Below, piece after piece: positions 47,681-59,600 of a DNA stretch of 64,000 bases. Origin of the DNA: Artocarpus heterophyllus (Eukaryota; Streptophyta; Magnoliopsida; Rosales; Moraceae); contig CM046341.1 in assembly GCA_025403435.1 (NCBI GenBank), positions 25,842,571-25,906,570 of the forward strand, read 5' to 3'. Positions within the stretch are counted from its first letter, which is position 1, and every line of letters starts with the position of its first letter. The notes beneath the pieces are model-generated. The model did not search any database and was not told the origin of the DNA. It worked only from the letters and a program-made list of their open reading frames with translations. A program made the position numbers and the translations under genes.

Positions 47681-50600
47681 CTACCATAACTCAAGCAAAT
47701 GTAAGTTGTATGGAGCATGATTCCACTCGTTTTTATGCAACATGAGAATCCACAATCAATTGAGAGGTAAAAAGAGCTATAAGTCTCATTTTTCACGCAC
47801 AGAAGATAGCAATGATGAGGAAGGATGAACTAAATTTGAGGACGGAAGAAATTAAAAAGGTATATATGAAATATAGTGTATATATATATATATATAAAGG
47901 AAAAGATTATAAGTTTGTGCATGAATATTGTAGAAAGTCGGGATTTTTATTATTTTTAGTTATTTAGGAAAGTTTACAATAAGATTTGAATTTTAAATAA
48001 ATTCAAATCATAGGAAATCTGTTAGTTTCTTATACGACTGAGTCCATCAGGCCCCCATTCAGATTTACGTATGCTAGAAGAAGAGCAAAAGGGAAAGCTG
48101 AGTGGGCTAAGGAGCTGACTAGGATGATGATTGGAATAAAAGAAGCTGATGTGGAAGAAAAGGGCCAAAAAGAGATGATTATCATGTGAAGAAGATTAAT
48201 GCCCGAAATTGTAGGGGGTAGTGGAGGGACGCCTCAGCTGGGCAAACGGTTGAGCTTAGGGAGGTGAGCTTTTGGTTAGGAAGAGAGAATAAGAGTGATA
48301 GCAGGGGAGGGGAGTTGGCATGATCACTGTGATTTTTTCCTTATTTCTTCTTTTCAGCTGTGGAGTGCAAGGCTCTCTCGAAAAGCCTCTATCCTCTTTT
48401 AATTTCCTTACAGCAACTCCAATAAACAGTGATCAATTGACTTCATGAGTTCAGGAAATTCCTAATTCCTTTACCAAGTTGTATTCGAGTCTATTAACCT
48501 GGTATCAGAGCAGATTCGATCGTTGAGGATGGCCGCTGCAACAAAGAAACTTGAGGAGCGAATGGAGAAAATGGAGGCGGGAAAGGAAGCTCTCCAACGG
48601 GAACTGGAGGAAATCAAGACGGATGTCAAAAAAATTGGCCGATTGGAGGAGGCAATGGCAAAACTGTTGGCCGAGTTAGGGGAAAGAAAGCGACACTACG
48701 GTGGTGGTACATCGGGAGTATCGCCGGAGATGACGAACTTACCACCAGATCAATCGATCTTTACGCCAGGAAATGGAGAGACAGGCTTTCGGAGAGAGAT
48801 GCCAAATCATCGTGAGGGTGTTGAGAGCGGAGGACGTATGGAATGTCGGACTCGGCAAGTGGAGATGCCGACGTTCGACGGTCAAAATCCGGACGGCTGG
48901 GTGTTTCGCGCCGAACGGTACTTTGCACTCAACCGTCTGAGCGAGCATGAGAAGTTGGAAGTTGCAGTGGTTAGTTTGGATGGGGAGGCGCTGGCTTGGT
49001 TTCAGTGGGAGGATGGGCGGCGTGCGGTGCGGGGGTGGCCAGAATTGAAAGGAATGCTTATGGACAGGTTCAGACCAACCCAGGAAGGAAATCAATGTGA
49101 AAAGCTGCTCGCCCTTCGGCAGGAGTCTTTTGTCCGAGAATTTCGCCGTCAGTTCGAGATGCTTGCAGCGCCGTTGGTCGAACTTTCAGAACAAGTGCTC
49201 GAGAGTGCTTTCATCAATGGACTTCGGGCAGACATCCGGGCAGAGGTAAGAGTCTTGAAACCTCAAGGGTTGGGCCGGATAATGGATATGGCCCAACGTA
49301 TTGAAGATAAAAACAACCAATTAAAAGTTAGTAAAGCCCAAACTTACCCAATCAATATCTGGACTAAGCCAAACAGTTCCAATTATATCCCACAAAGAAA
49401 CCCAGCGAATGGACCTGCTAAACCGCATGCAATGGCAAAAAAGCAAACGATGGGTGCCTCGATCCCTTTTAGAAAATTGACCGATGCTGAGATTCAACTC
49501 AAGAGAGAGAAGGGGCTTTGTTATAGATGTGATGCAAAGTATTCACCTGGTCATCGTTGTCCCAAACGTGAATTACAGGTATTGATAACTCAAGAAGAAG
49601 ATTGCGAACAGGAACTTTGTGGAGAGGAGGTACTTGAAGCTACAGCAGATGAGGGGGGAGAGCCAGAGGAGGTAGCAGAAATTACTCTGAACTCTGTGGT
49701 CGGTTTAACATCTCCTCAAACCATGAAGCTTAAGGGGTTGGTTAAAGGGCGGGAAGTGATGGTCCTCATCGATTGTGGTGCCACACATAATTTTATCTCA
49801 TTAGAGTTGGTAAAAAAATTGAAACTTCCCATAGACACTACAGGGGGATATGGAGTGGTGATGGGTACTGGCAACTCGGTCCGTGGAGAAGGAATATGTC
49901 GAGGTGTACGGCTGTCCTTGCAAGAATTGGAGGTAGTGGAAGAATTCCTGCCCCTTGACTTGGGAAGTACTGATGTCATTTTGGGAATGCAATGGTTGGC
50001 TTCCTTGGGGGCGATGCACGTGAATTGGTCATCTTTAACCATGAAATTCCGAATTGGGGAGACAACGGTTTGTTTACAAAGGGATCCAAGTCTGTGCAAG
50101 ATGGCAATTTCCTTGAAGGCGATGAGGCGAGCTGTGAAGCACGAGGGTCACGGGATTTGGGTACAATTCAAGCAGTTAGACAAGGATAGTGGAGAACCTA
50201 CTAGTTTAACGGAGGGGGTGCTGGCTGAAATACAACCGGTTCTGCAACAATGGAAGGAAGTATTTCAAACCCCCAAGGGATTGCCTCCAAACCGGGGAAA
50301 AGAGCACGCAATTGTGCTCAAGGAGGGGGTCTCACCAATTAATGTCAGGTCGTATCGTTACCCGCATGTGCAAAAGCAGAAATTGAGCGATTGGTTGGAG
50401 AAATGTTGGCTGCCGGCATTATTCAACCGAGTGTGAGTCCGTTCTCAAGTCCGGTTCTTCTAGTAAAGAAAAAGGATGAGAGTTGGAGATTTTGCGTGGA
50501 TTATAGAGCCTTGAATCGCGAAACCATCCCTGATCGTTTCCCTATTCCAGTAATCGATGAGCTGCTTGATGAGTTACATGGGGCCACGATTTTCTCAAAA

Positions 50601-53600
50601 ATTGATTTAAAGTCAGGATACCATCAAATTCGGGTCCGCAGTGAGGATGTGCCTGAGACAGCTTTTCGCACCCATGATGGCCATTATGAGTTTTTAGTGA
50701 TGCCTTTTGGCCTTACTAATGCTCCAGCCACATTTTAGTCTCTTACGAATGACGTATTTCGGCCATATCTGCGCAAGTGTGTTTTGGTATTTTTTGATGA
50801 TATACTGGTGTATAGTCGTTTGGTGGAGGAGCATGCGACACATTTGGGTTTAGTGCTGGGGGAGTTACGAAGACATGAGTTATATGCTAATGCAAAAAAG
50901 TGTCTTTTTGGACAGTCAAGCATAGAATACTTGGGATATATCATATCTGGGCAAGGGGTGGCGGCCGATGATTCCAAGATAAAGGCAATGAAGAATTGGC
51001 CGACTCCAACAAATTTACGGGGAGTTACGGGGCTTCTTGGGACTTACAGGGTATTACCGTAAGTTTGTCGCAGGTTATGGTTCGATTGCCCTTCCATTAA
51101 CAAATCTTCTGAAGAAGGATAACTTCTTGTGGAACCCAGAGGCAGAGTTGGCCTTCGTCCTCTTAAAGCAAAAGATGATAGAAGTTCCAGTTCTGGCCCT
51201 TCCTGACTTTACTCGACCTTTCATTGTGGAGACTGATGCCTCTAGTGTGGGAGTAGGGGCAGTTTTGATGCAGGACCAAAGGCCCATAGCCTACTTCAGT
51301 CAAGCCTTGTCCCCTAGAAATCGTCATAAATCGATTTATGAACGAGAGTTGATGGCTATAGTATTAGCAGTACAGAAATGGCGACCATACTTATTAGGTC
51401 GGCACTTCTTAATACGCACTGATCAACAAAGCCTGAAATTTCTCTTGGAACAGCGATTGATTAGTGAAGACAAAAAAAAGTGGCTGACAAAGCTGCTTGG
51501 CTATGATTTTGAGATTCAATACAAGGCTGGAGGAGAAAATAAGGTGGCGGATGTACTCTCTCGTGTTCCTACAATGATGAGTCTGGGAGCGCTTTTAGCA
51601 CCCATGGTGCTTAACACTGAAGAACTGTCACAACAAGTGGAGTTGGATGAGAAGCTAGCACGTATAAAAGCAGAAGTACAGCTTAATCCAAAAGCACATC
51701 CGGGATTTTCTATCGAACAGGATCGACTGCTTCATGACGGACGCTTAGTTCTTTCCCGTTCTTCCCCATTCATAGCAGATCTACTTAAATTTTATCATGA
51801 TGGGACGATAGGAGGGCACTCAGGCGTATTGAAAACATACCGGCGACTTGCAGCGGAGTGGTTTTGGTTGGGCATGAAAACTGACGTGATGACCTATGTA
51901 GCAAAGTGTCAAGTCTGCCAGAGGCATAAATATCTGGCCTTGCGCCTGGCGGGTTGTTGCAACCCCTGCCTCTACCAAAAAGGGTGTGGGAAGACCTATC
52001 CATGGATTTTATTGAAGGTCTGCCCAAGTCAGAAGGATTTGAAGTCATTCTGGTCGTTGTAGATCGCCTTAGCAAGTATGCTCATTTTATACCACTTAAG
52101 CACCCTTACACAGCTTTGACAGTTGCTACGGCATTTATTCGGGATGTGGTCCACTTGCATGGAATCCCTCGCACCATTGTTTCGGACAGGGATCGCATAT
52201 TCATAAGTTTGTTTTGGTCATAATTGTTTAAGCAACAGGGCACCTCTCTCTTACGAAGTACGGCTTACCATCCACAAACTGATGGGCAGACGGAGGTGGT
52301 GAATCGTTGTCTAGAGACTTACTTGTGTTGCATGTCATCCGACACACCAAAGCAGTGGGCTCGTTGGCTTCCGTGGGCCGAGTATTGGTATAACACTAGT
52401 TTCCACACAGCTACAAAGACCACACCATTCCGTGCTCTGTATGGTCGTGACCCCCCACCATTGATTCGTTATATGATTGGGTCTTCCCCAGTAGCCACGG
52501 TAGATCAAGAATTACAAGAGAGGGATGTGTTTTTAGAGAAATTGAAGCAACACCTTTTGGAGGCACAACACAGAATGAAATCTCAAGGGGATGGGAAACG
52601 ACGAGAGGTGCAATTTTCGATAGGTGACTTGGTGTTTCTCAAGTTGCGTCCTTACAAGCAAAAATCTTTGGCTCGTCGCAGGTTTGAAAAACTAGCTCCT
52701 AGATATTATGGACCATTTGAAGTTGTTGAGCGAGTAGGTCCAGTGGCGTATCGCCTTAAATTGCCTTCGTCAGCATCTATTCACCCAGTTTTTCATGTCT
52801 CCCAACTGCGGGCAGCCATTGGTGAAAAACTTCCTGCTGGTTCTTTGCCTTCACAATTAACGTCTGATTTGGAGCTAGTGGCTGTTCCAGCTGAATTACG
52901 GGGGGTGCGGCAGTCGCGACATGGCGCATCCTCAGCCTTGGAAGTTCTTATACGATGGGCTAATCTTCCTGCTCATGATGACACCTGGGAGTCCTTTGAG
53001 GTCATTGATGCGCGTTTTCCAGAATTCCACCTTGGGGACAAGGTGCGTCTTTGGGGGGCAGGTATTGATACGACTGAGTCCATCAAGCCCCCAATCAGAT
53101 TTACGTATGCTAGAAGAAGAGCAAAAGGGAAAGCTGAGTGGGCTAAGGAGCTGACTAGGATGATGATTGGAATGGAAGAAAAGGGCCAGAAAGAGATGAT
53201 TATCACGTGAAGAAGATTAATGCCCGAAATTGTAAGGGACGCCTCAGCTGGGCAAACGGTTGAGCTTAGGGAGGTGAGCTTTTGGTTAGGAAGAGAGAAT
53301 AAGAGTGATAGCAGGGGAGGGGAGTTGGCATGATCACTGTGATTTTTTCCTTATTTCTTCTTTTCAGCTGTGGAGTGCAAGGCTCTCTCGAAAAGCCTCT
53401 ATCCTCTTTTAATTTCCTTACAGCAACTCCAATAAACATTGATCAATTGACTTCATGAGTTTAGGATATTCCTAATTCCTTTACCAAGTTGTATTCGAGT
53501 CTATTAGTTTCCTTTCCCTGTTTGTGGCAGATCATATTTTCCAGGAATGCAGAGAATGTTCTGCTTTGTCTCTTCTATTTATCTATTGTAATACATTCAG

Positions 53601-56600
53601 TTTTATGTAGAAGTGAAAATATTTTCTCCCCAAAATCCTTCATGGTATCCGAGCTAGGGCTCTAAACCCTAAAAAAAAAAAAAAAAAATGGCGGCGACTC
53701 CTGTTGAAGAATTCTACTTCGATTATGTCAACTCAGATAGCACCTCCAGTCCAGGTTCTTCAGCTCTTCAGAACAGTACGAATTCTTCCTCCCTTGTCCC
53801 ATATTCACTGAACTCTTTCCATTTAACTATTCACAAATTGAATGGTAAAAACTATATGGAGTGGGCACAATCAACGAAACTGATCGTTGATGGCAAGGGA
53901 AAACTGGGTTATCTCACCAGGGAGACAACAAAAGCAGCAGATAATGACCCAACATCAAGATATGGCGGTCTGAGAATTCTCTGTTGATTGCATGGTTGCT
54001 GAACTCCATGGAACCGTCAATTGGAAAGCCTTTCATATTTCTGCCAACAACCAAAGATGCGTGGGATGCAATCCGGGATACTTACTCGGATTTAGAAGAC
54101 TCTTAGATATTTGGATTAAAATCCAAACTGTGGCAGCTTCAGCAGGGAGAACGTGATGTCACCACCTATTACAACGAATTGATGATCCTCTAGCTGGAAT
54201 TAGATCTCAGCTATGATGATAAATGGGACTGCCCTAGCGATAGTGTGCAGCATATGAAAAGAGAAGAGAATGACCACATTTTTTTTTATGGCAGGTTTAA
54301 GTTCGAGGGAGGATTCTTGGTCGTAAACCACTTCCTTCGATCCGAGAAGTTCTTTCAGAAGTCCGAAGAGAAGTTAGGCTCGAAGGAGAGTGATGCTCAC
54401 CGAGTCAAAAGTCGTCCACGGCAGGTTCGGGAATTGAGAATTCTGCCCTTGCAGCACAAAATTTCAGTCAAAAAGGAAGAAAAGACACCAAGAAAAATGA
54501 GAGACCCTGGTATGATCATTGTAGAAAACCATGGCACACTCGTGAAACTTGTTGGAAAATTACGGTCAACCAAGAAATTGGAAGAAGAAATCTGTGGCTA
54601 CAGGTGAAGGACGGACAATCCAGACTAGTACTTCTAATCAAGGGCAGCAGTCATCTTCAGAACAGTTTCCACTAACAAAGGAACAACTAGACCAACTGTA
54701 CAAAATTCTCCAATCTTCCCAACCGAACCCTTCTTGTTCCTTGGCTCAACAAGGTAACTATCTTACAGCCCTTTCCAGTGTCAATTCCAATTGTCCCTGG
54801 ATCATTGATTTAGGTGCAACAGATCACATAACTAGTTATTCAAAATTATTCTCTTCCTATAGTCCATGTGCAGGAAACCAGCAAATTAAGATAGTAGATG
54901 GTTCATTAACACCTATTGCAGGCAAAGTGTCTATTGCTATTTCTCCATCAGTTCCTCTTCATAATGTACATGTTCCTAGTTTGTCCCGTAATTTATTGTC
55001 AGTTAGCAAGTTGACATGACCAAAAATGTCAGAGGTAAATTTTTCCCGCATTGTGAATTTCAGTATCTGAACTCAGGGAAGATTGGCAACGCTAAACAAA
55101 GTGGACTCTGTTTCTTTGACGATGGAACTGATTTGAGAAGACAATTCTTGTGTACTTGTCTTGAATCTGTTACTGTTTCTAATGACAATGATATTATGTT
55201 ACAGCACTTTAGGTTAGGCCATCCCAACTTTCTGTATTTGCAAAGTTTGTTTCCAAAATTATTTATTAATAAAGATCCATCTTTTTTATCAGTGTGAAGT
55301 GTGTGAATTAGCAAAACACCATCGTACTTCATTTCCTGTACAACTTCACAAACCCAAAACCTTTTTTTGTTGTGCATGGTGACATTTGGGGCCCAAATAG
55401 AGAAGCACTCTTTCTGGAAAAAGATAGTTCATAACATATATTGATGACCATACTAGATTGAGTTGGGTGTATTTACTGAATGAAAAATCTAAAGCAAAAT
55501 AGGCTTTCAAAAATTTTCACAAATTGGTTCAAAATCAGTTTCAAACAAATATTCAAGTTTTTGGAACGGATAATGGGAGTATTTCAAAAAAATTCCTAGG
55601 AAATTAGTTTCTAGAAAATGGCATTTTCCATCAAAGTTCTTCTAATAACACTCCTCAACAAAATGAGATTGCAGAAAGGAAAAATAAACATCTCTTGGAA
55701 GTTGCTCGATCACTACTTTTTTCAACAACAGTTCCTAAATATTTGTGGGGTGATACAATTTTAACCGCAACATATTTAATCAATAGATTGCCATCTAGGC
55801 TTTTAAAATTTAAAACACCCTTCATGTGTTCAAACTACTGTTTGCCACAAGAATTTCAACTATTTACCTTTAAAAAATTTTGGGGTGCACAGCATTTGTT
55901 CATAATCACAATAATAATTGTGGGAAATTGGATCCTCATGCAATTAAGTGTATCCTTATAGGACATGCATCAAGCCAAAAAGGATATAAACGTTATGATC
56001 CAATCTCAAGCAAATTGTTTGTTACTATGGATGTGACCTTTTTTCGAAAATAAACCTTCTTTTAGCAGTTCTCATCTTCAAGGGGAGAATTATAGTGAAG
56101 ATTCGGGTGGTGTTTTTGATAGCTTTGACACAATGATTGAGGATTTTTCACCTCTTGATACCACTGCACCAGAAGCTAACCCCACGGGTCCCACTGTTGG
56201 TCCCACGAGCCTCACTACACCAGAATCAGGCCCCACGGGTCCTATTACTGCACGACAAATGGTTGCTAGTTTAGGCACAGAAAATGTAGCTGAAAACAGT
56301 GCAGGTTTGGATCATCCCACTGACTTCACAGATAGTTTTGGAAACTGACATGCCAAATTTTGAAAATATGGGACAGCCACCTATAGGCCTTTTCATTCTT
56401 AAAATTTTTGGAAATGTTTTCGTATGTTTTTCAAGGCAAAAATTTTAAAAACACTCTCAGCACAATTCTCAAAAAATTATCATTTTTCAAAATAAAAACA
56501 TTTTCACCTATTTTGAAAACAATACCAAGCGGCTCCATAGCGTTTGTAATAGATCAAGGTAACAAAAAAAACAATTAATGATAGATGCAAAGATAATAAA

Positions 56601-59600
56601 ATTTGGAAAAAGATTGTCTTCTCAAGGAAGAATCATACTCGAGGATAGGATAACGCCACTTCGAGGCAAGGCCAGGATTCTAAACCGGGAACAAATCATC
56701 AGTCAACTTCTATGTCAGGTAATGCTCATCCTCACTCTGAGTCTCTTAGTAATTTAAATGTCCCCATTGCTCATCAAAAAGGTGTCAAAACTTGTAACAA
56801 ATATCCCTTGTCCAAATTTGTGTCCTATAATCATCTGTCCTCGTCTTTTTTAGTTTTTACCTCACAATTGTCCAGTGTAGAAATTCCAAACAATATACAG
56901 GAGACATTAAGAGTTACTAAGTAGAAGGAAGCTGTACTTGAAGAGATGAGAGCTCTAGAAAAGAATAACACCTGGGATGTAGTTACTTTGCCTAAGGGGA
57001 AGTCCACTGTTGGCTGCAAGTGGGTGGTCACAGTGAAATGTAATTCAGACGGGTCCTTGGAGAGATATAAAGCAAGGTTGGTGGTCAAAGGCTTTACCCA
57101 AACTTATGGCATTGATCACTGTGAGACCTTTGCACTAGTGGCAAAGTTGAATAATGTGAGTACTCTGTCAGTTGCAACAAATCTAGACCGGCCACTGGAG
57201 CAACTTGACGTGAAGAATGCCTTCCTCAAAAGTGTACATGGATACTCCTACTGGATTTGAAGACAAATTTGGCTCTAAGGTGTGTAAGTTAAACAAGTCT
57301 CGATACAAACTCAAACAATCACCTAGGGCCTGGTTTGAGAAGTTTACTCGTTCTGTTAAGAGACAAGGCTATAGTCAAGATCAAACCGATCACACACTAT
57401 TTATGAAATTCTCTACTGAAGGCAAGGTTGCGGTTTTAATTGTTTATGTGGACCACATAGTTCTTACAGGTGATGTAATAGACATGGATAGGTTAAAGAA
57501 GTGTTTAGCCCAAGATTTTGAGATTAAAGACTTAGGACCACTCAAGTATTTTCTCGGCATGGAGGTTGCACGCTCGATGAAAGGGATAGTTGTGTTGCAA
57601 CGCAAGTATGTACTAGACCTATTGAAAGAAACAGGAAGGAGTGGTTGTAGACCTTCAGATACGCCTATGGATCCTAACACAAAGCTTGGAGGAAAAAAAG
57701 GAAGACAATACTCCTAAAGACACTGGGAGATATCAGAGGTTAGTAGGGAAGCTGATTTACTTGTCACATACTCGCCCTGATATTGCTGTTTAGTGAGCGT
57801 CGTAAGTCAGTTTATGCATGCTCCATATGAAGAACGTCTCCAAGCAGTTTATCGAATCTTGAGATACTTGAAAGGCACTCCTAGGAAAGGTTTTTTTTAA
57901 GAAGAATGATTAGTGGAGTACTAAGGTCTTCACTGATGCAGATTGGGCAGGTTCGGTCACTGATAGAAGGTCTACGTCAGGATACTATACCTTTGCTTAG
58001 GGCAATCTAGTCACTTGGAGTAAGAAGCAAAGCATTGTAGCTTGGAGTAGTGCAGAGGCTGAATTTAGGGTGATGGCTCAAGGGGTTTGCAAGGTTTTAT
58101 GGCTGTAGCATGTGTGGGAGCTAAAAAGAACTATGGAACATCCTATGAAGCGATATTGTGACAAGGCAGCAATTAGCATTGCTCACAATCTTGTGCAGCA
58201 TAACAAGACCAAGCATGTGGAGTTTGATCGTCATTTCATCAAAGAGAAGCTTGAAGCGGGGATCATTTGAATGCCTTTTGTTCCAACCACTCACCAAATA
58301 GTAGATATTCTTACCAAAGGTCTTGTAAGGCCTATTTTTGAGCACCTAATTAGCAAGTTGGGCATGATAGATATCTATGCTCCAACTTGAGAGGGAGTGT
58401 AGAAAAGTCGGGATTATTAGTTATTTAGGAAAGTTTACAATAAGATTTGAATTTTAAATAAATTCAAATCATAGGAAATCTATGGCAAGTCCTAGTTTCC
58501 AGGAATGCAGAGAATGTTCTGCTTTTCCTCTTCTATTTATCTATTGTAATACGTTCAGTTTTATGAAGTGAAAACATTTTTCTCCCCAAAATTTTTCAAA
58601 TATATGTATGTGTGTGTGTATATATATAAAGGAAAAGATATGGAAGACTTAAGCCAGCTCAGAATGAAATGCATCTCCACCAAAAATCTCTCCCCTCTTC
58701 TGAAGAATATATAGGGAAGAATCACAATAATAAATTTAGGCAGAAAGTCTGAAAATAAGGACTAAGATAACTGCCTTGGTCACTTAAGAAGACATTACTG
58801 CTAATCTCAACACTAATTTCAACCCTGATTGCAGCTTACAAGTTTTACAAGGGAAATCTATCCAGCCCACATTGAGCAAAAGGACTTTGACAATGCAAGT
58901 TACTCTGCAAAAACCGAAGGGCAGAAAAGTCTTGAAGATTGTTAAAGTACAAAACCTAAGTTGGCCTACCTCCAAACAGCTTAAACTTTTGGGAGAATTG
59001 GTGATCCCAAAACTAATATTCAAAAGAATTATGGAGCTCTAGCGGAATCCCGGAATGAGCCGATTGGTGTAAGCGCAGTTGGTAAGGATGATGTCTGTTA
59101 AAGGGATCCCAGGTTCAAATCTCGGGAACAGCTAGCATTGTGTCAAAAAATTCCAGAACAAGGCATGCCAACATTGTGTGGAACTGTATTCATTCGTCTC
59201 TTATAAATAGCTAAACAAACAAGATTAATTTGTTCAAGTAGCAAATGCATTCAGTTCCACAATCAAATGACTAGAAAGGGAAAAAAAAAATGAGATACAA
59301 TAGGTAAAGTAATTTTTTTCTTTAAAAAAAAAAAAGAAAGAGCACGCACACATGAGTGTGGTTCTCAAGAGATAAATAACTGAATTGTCAGTTCGAAGAT
59401 GAGACACATTGGTGGCTTGAGATCCTTGTGTACTTTATACTACCAATAATACCAAAATGAACAAGTAGAAATTAGATATTATAACTATACATGGTGGTTT
59501 GAGAAACCAATCCACGATAAACTTTTGGACTAGAGTATTACCTTGAACATATTAACTAGCCAAAGAGGCAAATCAATTTGAGGATCCATACGAAAAAGAG

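Larger units (their letters stand above)
48030..53506 (+). mobile_element. Gyp4: Ty3/gypsy chromovirus nested in Cop4 5' LTR
   Basis: LTRs at 48030-48496 and 53066-53506 are flanked by the perfect duplication GTTTC (48025-48029 and 53507-53511). They start TTATACGACTGAG and TGATACGACTGAG and end CGAGTCTATTA. The primer site TGGTATCAGAGC lies at 48500-48511. The interior encodes gag with a zinc knuckle, protease, reverse transcriptase, RNase H, integrase and a chromodomain. Short LTRs and total size (5.5 kb) suggest the Reina or CRM side of the chromoviruses, judged by eye. Few breaks and similar LTRs make it one of the younger elements here. Confidence 0.94.
47929..58598 (+). mobile_element. 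Cop4: Ty1/copia retrotransposon in NUP160 intron, split by Gyp4
   Basis: The 3' LTR (58398-58598, TGTAGAAAAGTCGGG to TTTTTCA) follows a purine tract (GAGAGGGAG). The 5' LTR is in two parts, 47929-48029 and 53512-53642, because Gyp4 inserted into it. TGGTATCCGAGC (53643-53654) is the primer site directly after the 5' LTR. The element is flanked by the perfect duplication AATAT (47924-47928 and 58599-58603). Its own length is about 5.2 kb. Gag-pol is heavily decayed, so it is much older than Gyp4 in coding terms. Confidence 0.92.
47681..59541 (-). other. Giant NUP160 intron (11.86 kb) filled by nested retrotransposons
   Basis: The intron runs between the exons ending NMFK (donor GTAATACTC at 59541) and starting DGGKERTW (acceptor GGTAG at 47681). 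It holds Cop4 with Gyp4 inside it (47929-58598) and a SINE-like unit near 59060. Without Cop4 and Gyp4 it would be about 1.2 kb. Both LTR elements are antisense to the gene. Confidence 0.85.

Noticed and set aside
59055..59130. A tRNA gene
   Set aside because: A- and B-box-like words are present but I could not form the acceptor and anticodon stems. A tRNA-derived SINE fits better.
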